A DNA stretch of 64,000 nt. It comes from Pogonophryne albipinna. Its lineage: Eukaryota; Chordata; Actinopteri; Perciformes; Artedidraconidae. Below the pieces are notes generated by a model, which was not told the origin of the DNA, ran no database searches, and saw only the letters and a program-made list of their open reading frames with translations. The translations under genes were made by a program, and so were the position numbers. This document shows positions 1 through 33,228 of this stretch, one piece after another; positions within the stretch are counted from its first letter, which is position 1; each line of letters begins with the position of its first letter. The DNA lies in assembly GCA_028583405.1 (NCBI GenBank), contig CM053243.1:29253632-29317631 (forward strand), in the 5' to 3' direction.

Positions 1-225
1 TGTGTATAAAGTTTAAACTCCTGTCTTAAGTCGGGTACATTATATATATACATTATAGCCCAAAATCTAAAATCACCGATTGCCTCAAAGGGTTTTTACA
101 ATCTGTTCAACAAACTGTATTTACCGCTCATCAGACACTTGACATAAGTCAGCTTGAACTTCATTTTGTAAAACAAATATCTTTGTCCAAACTTTATTTA
201 TTTCCTCTCTCCTCTGCTTTTCAAG

Positions 226-3200
226 GTAAAATCCGCCCTATGGTTTCCTAGACGTAGTTTGGAGAAGCTGGACATCGATCAGTCCCAAAGACAGATGAAG
301 AGAGGGAGATCAACGGCCAGCTCCCGTCCCAGCAGCAGTTGCAGCCACAGCAAAAACCAAAGAACCCCCAACCAGAGGTCTGACCGCAGCCCACTGATGT
401 TCCTTAAAGTGTATAAAAGGACTTCTTGTTTATAATGACAATCCCTCTCTTCTTTCTTGTAGAAAAAGGCGATGTGGGCAACGCCGACAGGACAGCACTG
501 TCTCCACCTCCTCCTCCTCATCATCGTCCTCGTCCTCCTCTTCACTCTGTTCTCCTCGAACGCCATCCGCCCTCTCGCCTCGTCCTTGCCCTTCTTCTCC
601 CAGCATGCCCTGCAATGTCAATGTCCTCCAAGTGCCTTTCCTGGACTCCCTGTCCTCTGTCGCCCCTCCTTTACCTCTGCAACATGATCTAGAATGGAAA
701 CAGGTCAGAGGATACAGTGGGAAATACATTAAAGGTCCCCTATTATACTGTTTTTCATCAATATATTATAGTTCTCAGTTATATACAAAACATGTCTCTG
801 AAGTGTTTGGCTCGAAATACCAAACAGATCATGCATTGTAGCATTTGAAATTTGGGGGAAGCTGGGTTATTCGGAACATTAGAGTACACAGGTACAGACA
901 GACAGAAGGAAGAAGTAAGGTGTCCCCCGACAGTCTAAGCCTATAGCAGCAAACTAACATGTCTACGTACATGGACTCCCTTAAGGTAGGTTGAGGGAAA
1001 GGGGTAGCAAGTAAGGAACAGAGGTGGAGAGGCACAACGTGTCTACGTACATGCACTCCCTTAGGATCAATATACATTATAGGTCTCAGATATATATCCA
1101 AAACATGTCTCTGAAGTGTTTGGCTCGAAATACCAACAGATCAAACATTGTAGCATCCCATAATCCCCTCTGTTTCAAAAGTGTTGATTGACTCTCTGTC
1201 TGTTACTTTAGATGAGATATTTGGTTAAAAAGAACACAATTGTTAAATGTGGTGCTCTAGGAGGAGATTCAGGTGATAAAGTGGTTACCTTGGTTGGTTA
1301 TTGGCTAATGGTTACACAAGCCAAAAAATCCTTATGACATCATAAAGTGGCCAAAATCGAATCAGCTCATTTTCAGACAGATTTTTATATAAATGGATCA
1401 GGACAAAAAGTGAGTGAATCTTTTTTCCTGAAACTCCGAGAATCTCTTTACACAGAGGGCACACATGTTTATGTATAAAAGACATGAAAAAGTGGATTTT
1501 GCTTAATAGGTGACCTTTCATATTGTTCAATTCTGCTCTACTGTGTTCTGTGTCCTATTCTGCACTTGTCATCTGTTTTTCACTCTCCTGCAGATAGTGG
1601 ATATTTTGTGGAGTGACCCTAAAACTCAAGAAGGCTGCAGTCCCAACATATTCAGAGGAGGAGGCTGCTACTTTGGTCCGGATGTCACTCAGAGACTGCT
1701 GACCCGACACGGACTCCAGCTGCTCATCCGATCCCACGAGTGCAAACAGGAAGGATATGAGCTCTGTCATGGTGGAAAGGTAGATGGAAGGGAGAGGCAA
1801 AACATAATTCAGATTGTCCAAAAACTATTTGAGTCTTGAGAAGTAAATGTGTGCATTTTTGTTGTACAGGTCATCACCATCTTCTCAGCGTCAAACTACT
1901 ATGAGGAGGGGAGCAACCGTGGTGCCTACATCAAAGTGGGCCGAGAACTGGTTCCCCGCTTCTACCAGTACCAAGTCAGCCGCACAACACGCAAACTCAC
2001 CCTCACACAGAGGTACAACTGAGCTCGAAAAATGGGGCGGATAACCCAAAACTCAACAGTACTAAAACAAAAAGTTGAATAATTGATAAGTTAATTCAAA
2101 CAAAAACAAATAGGATGGTACATTTAATAGAATAGTTCATTTATAAGCCTGTTTCAATGTCTCCTTTGGAGCATTCTTCTAAATGTGTCTGTTAAATATC
2201 CCAAAACATCCCATAATAGATCCACATGTTTTGCAGCCATTATCTGTCATTTGTTTGTGTGTTTGTCTGCAGAGTACGAGTTGCTGAAGGCTCCGCTCTC
2301 AAGGCCCTGAAGGAGAAGCTGTTCTCTCACCGCTCTGAGCTGCTTTCAGGCCTGCAGCAGTACGACCACAAAAACACCGGTAACTCTGTTTGCCTCACTA
2401 ATAAACACCTGTTTACCCAGGATGACATGTAGAGTTGTTATATGAAATAATTACATCTGTTTTCTCAGGTAATGTATCAGTCAGTGATTGGGCTCAGGTG
2501 TTGGAGTCTGTCCTGAGGCTGGACCTGCCCTGGAGGACACTTCGTCCTCACTTAGCCCGTCTGGCACCAGATGGCAGTGTGGAGTACAAATCCTGCTTTG
2601 AGGACATGGAATCAGGGATTCCTCTGCCTCAGGTAAGAGAAGTAAATGGGTCCTTAAAGGGTATTTTGGGAATGTTGTATTTTAAGTTTATACCTTTATA
2701 CATTTCCGAGATAAATGTTTTGACTTTGTCTTCACTGGGTTAATTTGATGCCTGTAGATTTCAGGAACTTTTTAAAAAGCTAGATAGTTTAAAGTATTAC
2801 AAAACAAAATAGTTTTTTCACATCATTTAATAAAAATCAAATGTAAGAGTTCAGGTTTTTCATCAAACAGCTACCAAATTATGAATTGCTGTATTCCTGA
2901 TCATTTAAACTGAAACTTTAATGCAATGCTTTTACCGTTCTTCCCTACTTTAAGGATTATAGTTGAAATGTACCCACAGCAGGTAGTGGTTGTTTAGTAG
3001 TCTCCTGTTTTCTTTTCCTCTTTTCTTCTTTTAGGTGACACCAAACATGGCTGAGACCCTTTTCAGATACAGGACAGACATTGAGATAATATTCAACATT
3101 ATAGACAAAGACCATTCAGGTAAAATGTGTTGAAACTCTTTAAAAATTATTTGTCACTAACTTTCCACACAGTTTAGTTTATGTGAGTACGTGTGTTGGT

Positions 3201-3430
3201 CAGGTCTGATCTCCATCGAGGAGTTTCGTCACACCTGGCATCTCTTCAGTGCACACCTGGGGGTCGACATCGACGACAGAGCCATCGATGACCTCGCCCG
3301 AAGTATCGACTTCAACAAAGACGGCAGTATAGACTTCACTGAGTTCTTAGAGGCCTTCAGAGTGGTACACAAATTGGAAAATAAGGATCAGCAACTCAAC
3401 GAAAAAATTGATGGAGACAAGTATTCATGA
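226..3430 (+). CDS. ppef1: Serine/threonine protein phosphatase with EF-hands (3' part of gene, partial)
   Basis: This is the C-terminal 434 codons of a PPEF-family calcium-regulated Ser/Thr phosphatase; the 5' part lies outside the window. Coding exons by splice sites and phase are 226-377, 463-703, 1594-1779, 1870-2012, 2273-2379, 2469-2632, 3035-3119 and 3204-3430, and all frames join without a break. The first two exons encode a basic, serine-rich linker ending in EWKQ. Exon 3 holds the catalytic-domain segments [18 protein letters not shown] and LIRSHEC. Exon 4 has the SASNYY motif. The last two exons carry two EF-hand loops, [12 protein letters not shown] and [12 protein letters not shown], with acidic residues at the calcium-ligand positions. 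Some stretches resemble PPEF2, others PPEF1. I chose ppef1 because phka2 follows as the next recognised gene, as in human Xp22; the family call is firm, the paralogue less so. Known PPEF1 roles are sensory-neuron and retinal phosphatase activity. Confidence 0.9.
729..1518. mobile_element. TTAA-type non-autonomous DNA element in ppef1 intron (copy A)
   Basis: The left end reads AAAGGTCCCCTATTATAC directly after TTAA at 729-732. The right end, on the other strand, reads AAGGTCACCTATTAAGC, so the termini are imperfect inverted repeats. A block of about 100 bp around 768-850 recurs at 1078-1160 (shared core CATGTCTCTGAAGTGTTTGG), and a second short repeat (TCTACGTACATG) occurs near 961 and 1041. 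A related copy in inverted orientation lies near 32533-33214. The TTAA site points to a piggyBac-like target, but the right flank no longer shows an intact TTAA. It carries no coding sequence and lies between two ppef1 exons. Confidence 0.6.
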
Positions 3431-11763
<8,333 letters not shown>

Positions 11764-11917
11764 GCTGGAGGCTATACTGTTTCTTGTCCATCTTTATGTC
11801 TTCCAATGTGAAGACACACATAAATAAGTATCACTACTATTTTTACTGACAGTGTACATCAACCTCTAACTGGGTTTTATGGTCTTCACAGCCCAAAAAC
11901 CAAGTGAATGGTTAAAT

Positions 11918-11923
11918 AATAAA
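11918..11923 (+). terminator. Poly(A) signal of the CCP-EGF gene
   Basis: AATAAA lies 155 bp past the stop codon at 11761-11763, and T-rich sequence follows. Confidence 0.6.
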
Positions 11924-12292
11924 CAATAACATGAGTTGTTTTCTCTATTTATTTTATAAAAAGTTTAACTGTATTTTCAGATTAATTCATAAAATACATA
12001 ATTTAATTATTTGATCAATTTTAATGTTTTATTTGTATTGTTTATATATTTGGGGAATTAATAAAAATATATTAACCATAATCACTGTTTTGTGTCTTCT
12101 ACATAAGATGTAAAATACTTAATTTATTGACTAATTAAGCCCTGGCCCCAAAGTTGCTGATGCTGTGCCTTTCAACTGTACAATCTATCACTGAAGAAGT
12201 TAACACATTTGCCAATGGAAATTCAAAGTGAAAAATGACACCTTACCAATTTCTCACACTGGCGCGTTCCACATAATTCTTAAAGGAAAGTC

Positions 12293-12395
12293 GGTACCAC
12301 TTTACAATAAGACTACCCTTATAAAGGATTCATATAGGGTTTATAACTAGGTTGTAAAGACTTTATTAAGGGTAGTCTTATTGTAAAGTGGTACC
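12293..12395. mobile_element. 103-bp foldback MITE with 8-bp target duplication
   Basis: The element is almost entirely an inverted repeat: GGTACCACTTTACAATAAGA on the left is answered by its complement on the right, with about 28-bp arms. The 8-bp sequence GGAAAGTC flanks it directly on both sides (12285-12292 and 12396-12403). An 8-bp duplication is the hallmark of hAT transposases. It is non-coding. Confidence 0.92.
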
Positions 12396-14021
12396 GGAAA
12401 GTCAAACGTTTCCTCCACATGTCATCCAGCAGCGGGTTTTATCTTCCAAAGTATTTGAATGATCATACAGATACCTTACTAGGGCCGACAGTGATTGACG
12501 TTTGGTCACAGCGGGATTTACTAAAAAATATAATATTTTTTTATAATTCACATTGTCATTGTAGAAAATGTATTTTCACACGACACAGTAAATAGAAAAA
12601 TGAACCACCATTGTTAGTCAAATTATTTTATTATTGCATGAACATAAACATATTGTAATAATGGAAATGAGTAGACAGTGCATTGTTAAAATAATAAAAC
12701 GGGTAAAAAGGAGATCTGTTAACATAGTAAAATATAATGTTATATATATATTTTTTAATAATATTCTATTTATATTTGTTATGGTTTTAAATTAATTGTA
12801 ATATTTCAGCACTAGGTCAGCATCCACATAGGTCATACTCAACTGTTTGCTGCCGTTTCTTTTCAAATCAAAGCACTGGGACAAAAGTTGTTGGCAACTT
12901 GTTGTCTTCCCTCTGCTTTTCACACTTACTGAGACCTTATTCAACATACTCCGGACCTCTCTTGTTCCTTACCAAAATCTGGCTTTACTTTCATGTCGCT
13001 CTTTATGTACAAATCATATTATAAACATTGTATACATAAAGAACACTTATATGTTCCTCTGCTAAGGCAGACTTTTACCCTACATATAATAAATGTACTT
13101 TAACTGTACATAAATGAGCACACCATGAATATGTTGAGGTACATGCTAAATGTTTACTTGCAATGTAGTGACAAAACCCTGGTGTGTCATTCATATGCAG
13201 ACAGACGGATTAGTCTTCATTCATTGTACAAAACAAACAACACATCCAAAAAGACAAAAAACATTGCTGCCATTCAAGGAAAACTATTATTCTCGTTCCC
13301 GTACGGCTTAATGTTGACAAAATACTACACCATGTTAGTTTTATTATCATCAACACTAAAGTATAAAGAGCCTGCATGCTATCAGAGGTAAGACTAATGT
13401 TAAGTCATATGCACAAATTATTAATTTGTGGGGGAAGAAGTAAATCAAGGTTAATAAATGTTCCATGATTGATATATTATTTTAGCATTTGATGGGATAT
13501 TGAGGATTATCAACTGCAGAAGCACAATACATTATTAGACTTCTAAATACTTTAAACAATAAAGTACCAGGGATGAAAAATAGAAATGATTGCTATAAAG
13601 AAAAAATGTTTTCAAATCAAACTATTTTCTGTTATAAACATCCAGGCTCAGTATAATTATAACAGATAATTACAGGACAGATAACTGTTCATATAATAAT
13701 ATACTCACACACAACACCAACAGCATATACATGTGCTTATAATTTTGCAATTAAATGTACATAAAATGCATGATTGAAAGTCCAGCAAACACACATTCAA
13801 GCTGCACATTTAATAAATAAATAAATTCAGAGACCAGTTGCTAAAAAAGGAAAAATATACTCCTATGTAGTGGTTTGAAATCAGCTGCCAAGGCGAGTGA
13901 ATTGAAGAGTAAATACTCACAAGCACCACAGGAAATGTATAAGCTGATAACGAGAAGCATTGCTGCCTCGGGCCAGAGGATTCTTTACGATGAAGCTTGT
14001 CTCTCCAGGTGTTCAGTCTGT

Positions 14022-28130
<14,109 letters not shown>

Positions 28131-28953
28131 TTGCTAGTGCGTTGCATGATGGTTAGTCATTTTGTCCGACTTGGGGCCCTTCTCACTTCCGTTAAATGGA
28201 TTCCTTGCATCCCTCACTTGCGTCGTTTCCCTGTGACTAGTCCCTCCTACCAGGGAAGCATGGAGAGACGCAAGGAAACCACGAGAAGCAGGGAAATGAG
28301 TTTTAAGAGCAATGGGACGTCCTTTCCTCCGGAGCGTCACGTGAAGCCACGTCCGTTTGTGATGACGCTGCACAGCTGATCGTCTGACAGCAGCTCTGTC
28401 CCCGTTATTTTCACACACACCCCCGCCTCTGTTAGCACACATTTACTGACACAAACATTTGTATCATCTGTTGTAGACCCAAATAAATAAAATCAAATAA
28501 GAACTCATTCTCAAAAAAGATAAACGCCATTCTAAAAATGTTTAAACGAACAATAGTTTGATTAATATTGATTAGAGTGCACAATAGAAATAAAATAATT
28601 GAGAGAAGAAAAAGAGATATGTTATCTATCAAAACCCAGTTAGATTAACATTCATTGGACTGCACACTTTGTTTGGATATGTAGCACATTAACATTTTAA
28701 TAGCACTTAATGACTGACTGAATGGAAATGACAATAAATGAAAATGTAAAACGGAAAAAGTGATCATGAAAATGTCTCCAATAAATGAATAAAATGATTT
28801 TTTACCACTTTGTTGTTCAGATATATCACATATTTGTAACTAAATGATACATGAATTGAAACAAAACACGGTATAAACTGAGGATGTGTTTTCTTCACTC
28901 CGCTGGGAAACTGCTCTCATGTCAAGAAGCATCAGCTCAGTGCATGCACTGCA
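28131..28953. other. Region upstream of phka2, left of the hAT element
   Basis: It contains a GC-rich block at about 28150-28440, an 18-bp sequence at 28172-28189 with its inverted copy at 31045-31062, and then A/T-rich DNA. No gene was recognised. The open frames at 28131-28442 overlap each other on both strands and show no family features. Confidence 0.4.
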
Positions 28954-30826
28954 CAGTGGCGCCAGCAGGGGGGGCCAGGGGGGGCCATGGCCACCCTGAT
29001 ATATTTGTTGGCCCCCCCCACCACACACACCGCCTCGCCAGTCACGTATGCGCAGTAGTTTATCTGATATTTAACAACAAATACACAGCCAGCGAGTCGC
29101 TTGATTTGAGCTTCCAACGCTCATACTGCAGCCCCTCCCTCTCCCTCTGCTACCATGGTAACACTCTGATACTCGGCGCACCACTCTGATACTCGCTCGT
29201 ACCACTCTGAGATTCTCACAGACAGCAGCAGGTTGCAGCAAAAGGTTTCTTTCTACTGACTGGACTGGAGTTGACAAAAATCCACCAGTCTTCTAGAAGG
29301 TAAGTCGTATAAGTTTGTTTCCTGTTAAGCCCCACAACACTTTAGGCTTGCTTTAGTGTGTTAGCTTTAGGTAGCAAAAAACGGAGATATGCTTACCTTT
29401 AGCTGTTATTCTGATCAAAAATTGTGTTCAATGGCATTAAAACGAGAAAAACGCTGGAAGACCTGGAAAACAGGCTCGGGGCTCAGTAAAGGCTGGCTTG
29501 ACTTCAGGTATAATTCATCTGTATACACACTTTGGCAGCTATCCTAGTTAGCGTTAGTTTAGCTTGCTAAGCTAACGTTAGCTGATGTCGGTATGCTGGG
29601 CTGGTGTAATGCGTAGGCTACTATTAATCACTACTGTGTGTAATGTCAATTTGCAGAAAATGAAGAGAAAGTCAACAGACATCTCTTCTTATTTGAAGAT
29701 GAAGATGAGTAAAGGAGAGACAGAGCTGGCAGCGGAGCAGCAGCATAGGGCTAGTGAGGAGATGGCCATGCATGCTAGAAAGTACATGTGGAACTCTGTT
29801 TTGTAAAAGTGAAACTAAAACCTAAGTACAGTTTTATTAATGTGATTGTGACCTTTTTAATCATTTAAGTCTTCTACACACTTTAGGTCTGCAGCTCCTT
29901 CAAAATGAAACGAGAATCTATGCAGTTTTTCCTCTTCTGTGTTCTGAGGTTATGAGCCGACCATTAGTCAAGTTTGTTTTCATAATGTTCTGTATGCTGA
30001 TTTAAAAAAAGGTTAACCAGTTTGTTTATAAAGTATAAATATACATATACAAAACAAATGGAATACAAGCTATATGTATTTCTCTCACCACAGTGGCCTA
30101 ATCTAAAAAAAATAGAAATATGTCTCGTCACCTATTTTCTTTCTAATACTAAAAGGTGGTGTTTTGTATCATTTATAATGTTTTGAATTTGCTATAAAGG
30201 TCAATAATAGATGGTGTTTTTGTGTTCAATCACAGTATGTATTTACCATGTTATACCCCTTGTGTTTTTGGGTCCTGTTGAAATAAAATAGTCATGTTTT
30301 AAAACTTGATTTAATAAAGTCATGTCAATCATCTTTGATCCCAGTGTGACCCAAACAGCTTTGTTCAGTCTAAAACTATTTATAACCAGAGACATAATAT
30401 AACTGAAGAACATGCTGTGTTGCTGTTGTGTATTGTATGTGTTGAGAATGCTGAACATTTTGTGCCTTACAATAAAGGAACTTATTTTAATCAAGCTGTA
30501 TTTGTCTTTTTTAAAGGAAAGAACAACTAGCATATATAAAAAACAAAACAATAAATCACCAACACATGTATAACACAAAACAAGGTTCTTTTAAATGTTG
30601 TTTGAAGTAAAATGTTAACTATCCGTATTATATTCACTTCAGATGAATAGTATCAGAAAATGTAAAATAAGAAACCAAAGTATATCAGTAGGTAATTCTC
30701 TTTGCCATTGTTTTCATCTAGTCTATACTTTTACAACAATTAAATTCTTGGTTTTGGTGGGCCACCCCAAGATTTTCAGTGGCCCCATTTGGCCACCCCT
30801 ATGAAACATTTCTGGAGGCGCCACTG
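28954..30826 (+). mobile_element. hAT-type transposon, 1.87 kb, with 8-bp target duplication
   Basis: Both termini are CAGTGGCGCC read inward (28954-28963 and complement of 30817-30826). The flanks are a perfect 8-bp direct repeat, GCACTGCA (28946-28953 and 30827-30834). The interior keeps a gene-like layout: a GC-rich start, a leader ending at a good donor (CTAGAAG|GTAAGT, about 29299), an acceptor at about 29656 with a start codon at 29660, a short frame, and an AATAAA at 30471-30476. The full-length transposase is absent, so the copy is an internally deleted derivative. Confidence 0.93.
29660..29806 (+). pseudogene. Truncated N-terminal transposase-type frame inside the hAT element
   Basis: The frame starts MKRKSTDISSYLKMKM, in the style of first coding exons of hAT and related zinc-finger transposase genes, and stops after 48 codons at 29806. 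No catalytic domain follows within the element. Splicing from the 29299 donor to the 29656 acceptor would place this start codon in the first coding exon. It is a remnant; the family assignment rests on the short basic motif and its position. Confidence 0.55.
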
Positions 30827-33213
30827 GCACTGCATCGTCCAATCAGTGAGCGATACACAGTAAGGGGGCGGGGCGAGTGTCTGAGGATTTCATCGAAGGA
30901 TGGTCTGGTGGTTCCTCAGTTATAGCTCCTCCATTATCGCTCCTCGGTCCTCCGGCAAAAATAAGGGGACGCTACTCAAGATGGCGCAGACAAATCAACT
31001 TCCGGTGAGACCGAGACCGAGGAGCGAGGAAATGAAAAATAAGAGAAGTGAGAAGGGCCCCAGGATTCGATAAACTAGCTGACGCTCTCGGGTTATCTGG
31101 AGTTTGTTAGTGTGTTAGGTTCACAAAACTGGGTTTGTGTCTTAAGGGGGGGGGTGTTACGGTTGCTGTTTGTCTGCTCATTAATCTGCCTGTGAGTGTT
31201 TTCAGCTGTGTGTGTGTTATGTAAATGAGCTGTGTGGTTGCTCCAACATCATTGGCTGCCCATCTCCTGGTCCGCCTCTGAAGATGGTGATTGGATTGAC
31301 GTCGTCCAATCGCAGCGCACAGCCGGCGCACACCTGCTGGGGAGGAGTACAAAGGCTGCGGACTATCTTCACTCAGGAGGCTCTGTTGAGGAACAGACAT
31401 TAAATCATATCTTCATGTTAACAATATTGTTTTATTCCAGTTGAATGATTATGATAGAAAAGCCTAAGGAGGCTGGTAAACATTGCAAAGAGGGATTTGC
31501 ATTCCTTCGTAAACTTAACTATGTTGTAGCCTGAGAAAGGCTAAACCATATCAAAGAATACATTTATTAACTACATTATCTCATTTAGCTGTAGCTTTTA
31601 TAAACAACAAAAAATACGTATTGTTCAGTCGTTGAACCAGGGACCCTGCGGTCATGAGTCAACTGCTTTCCAGCTGAGCCACAGCACACACACTAAAGCT
31701 CCCTGAAAACACTGCAAGATATGTATTCCTGTATTTATTGATGTTTTTATTCCTACATTTATTTATGCTTGTATCTATTTATACTTATGACATGTTCCGA
31801 CCTCTATAAGTGAGGGTCTGAGCTCTCTTGATTCCATCGTGTCACCGGGCCGGGTACAGGAGGGGTAATATGGTTCTTATTATACATCCATGGGTATTAT
31901 GAGCGTCGTGGTTCAACGGTTCAACCGATCTGAATCGCTTCGAAGCAGTCACGTGGTATCGACAGGCAGCGAGGCTTCGTTTGTCATCGATGACGTCACT
32001 GGCCCAAAACGATACAAGCCTCGATACATGCTTCACAAAAAGCTTCGGGGATTACTCGACACACGCTCCGAAGCCTCGGCGCAATACGTAACATCACTAC
32101 CCTTGTGGCCTCTAATGTTTATTATGTAAACCGGTGTTTGTGGCAATTTGTTTGTTTCAGGCTGCGTGCCTGCCATTTTGTTTATCGCTGCTATTTAAAA
32201 TAAACCACTTATAATTATACCAATCTAGTCGTGTCGCTTCCCTTTGGTTCCCCTAGCCCAATAGGGAACGTAACAGTGCCACTCAAGTGCAGTGGGCTAA
32301 GGATTAAGCCTGTTTATTAGGTACATGTTTAAACATCTATGCAGTACCCGTCGGGTACCCGACCCGATGCAGGACTCTGCTCTATCTCCAAGGAGAGGAA
32401 AATACCTCAGTATTTAGAGGACTACGAATGTCAAAGTAGAGTGTGATGACCATACGTTTGTAAATATGGACTACTGCTACAGAGTAATGTGTAATGTACC
32501 AAACACCTTTAAAGAGGCCATGAATTCAGCAGAGGGGACTTATCAGGTAAAATGCACTTTTTGATGTATTTTATACATATATATGTGTCCCCGGTGTGTC
32601 AGGAGACTCACAAAGTGTCAGAAAATAAAACCCTCTCTTTTCCTCCACCCACATCTCTAAAAACGGGGAAACAACGGAGCTGATCCAGATTTGCGTCCGA
32701 TATGACGTAATATCGGCAATGCAGACTCACGGCACTATCAGAAAGTTGCCCGGACTGTTTTGGAAGTAATATGATCTTTGTTTACATTAGCAAGCATCGC
32801 TAACACTCAGAGCTAACGCAGTACTGGAGAGAGCATGTAACAAATCAGGAAATAAAAAGGAACTCACCTTGTGGTAAACCGGCAAGAGAAAAAGCATTTG
32901 AGCTCCATACTGTTTCAGAAATAATCCTTGATGTGGTTTGGAACATGATGGCGTTTAGTCACGGGAGCATTGAGCTGAATCTGCCGGGTAATTCTGAGCA
33001 GGCACAAGCTCCCCCTCCTCTTTTTTTTCAAGCTAAGGACCCATAATCAGCTTTTCTCTAACAGCGCTGAAATAGAGGGATATGAGGGATGTCTAAAATG
33101 CATGATCTGTTTGGTATTTTGAGCAAAACACATCATAGACATGTTTCTTATATATTTTTATATATCTGAGACCCATAATATATGCCTAAAAATAGCATGA
33201 TAGGAGACCTTTA
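30827..33213. other. Repeat-rich intergenic DNA
   Basis: Contents in order: a GC-rich block with a G run at about 31146-31153; sequence at 31154-31440 that could be part of an LTR (it begins TGTTACGG); a degenerate tRNA-like SINE head at about 31622-31686; a segment near 31835-32276 that begins TGTCACC and ends GTAACA and could be an LTR; and an inverted copy of the TTAA-type family near 32533-33214. No gene was seen. Confidence 0.45.
31622..31686 (-). repeat. tRNA-like sequence, probable old SINE head
   Basis: On the minus strand TGGCTCAGCTGG resembles a tRNA A box and GGTTCAACGAC a degenerate B box, about 30 bp apart. The acceptor arms do not pair convincingly, so this is more likely a SINE head or tRNA pseudogene than a working tRNA. 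Confidence 0.4.
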
Positions 33214-33214
33214 A
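32533..33214. mobile_element. TTAA-type DNA element, inverted relative of the ppef1-intron copy (copy B)
   Basis: The right end reads GGAGACCTTTAA, with TTAA at 33211-33214. Read on the minus strand it follows the same order as the element at 729-1518, including AAATACCAAACAGATCATGC and a CATGTCT block. The left end near 32533 matches the other terminus of that element imperfectly. It is non-coding. Confidence 0.55.
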
Positions 33215-33228
33215 GGAAAATGACACAT

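Larger units (their letters stand above)
11764..14021. other. A/T-rich intergenic region between convergent genes
   Basis: It contains the 3' untranslated region of the CCP-EGF gene, with AATAAA at 11918-11923, a 103-bp foldback transposon at 12293, and presumably the 3' untranslated region of phka2 from the right. Open frames here are short and have no recognisable protein features. Confidence 0.6.

Noticed and set aside
279..566. Minus-strand frames and the alternative plus-strand frame 472-687 at the window start
   Set aside because: The exon at 463-703 joins in the other plus frame (ending EWKQ) to the next ppef1 exon in phase; the rest are shadows.
28131..28442. Overlapping plus and minus frames upstream of phka2
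   Set aside because: There is no family signature, splice support or codon pattern; it is a GC-rich upstream sequence.
31154..32276. Full LTR pair for the copia fragment
   Set aside because: TGTTACGG at 31154 and GTAACA at 32276 look like LTR ends, but no matching target duplication, primer-binding site or second LTR copy was found.
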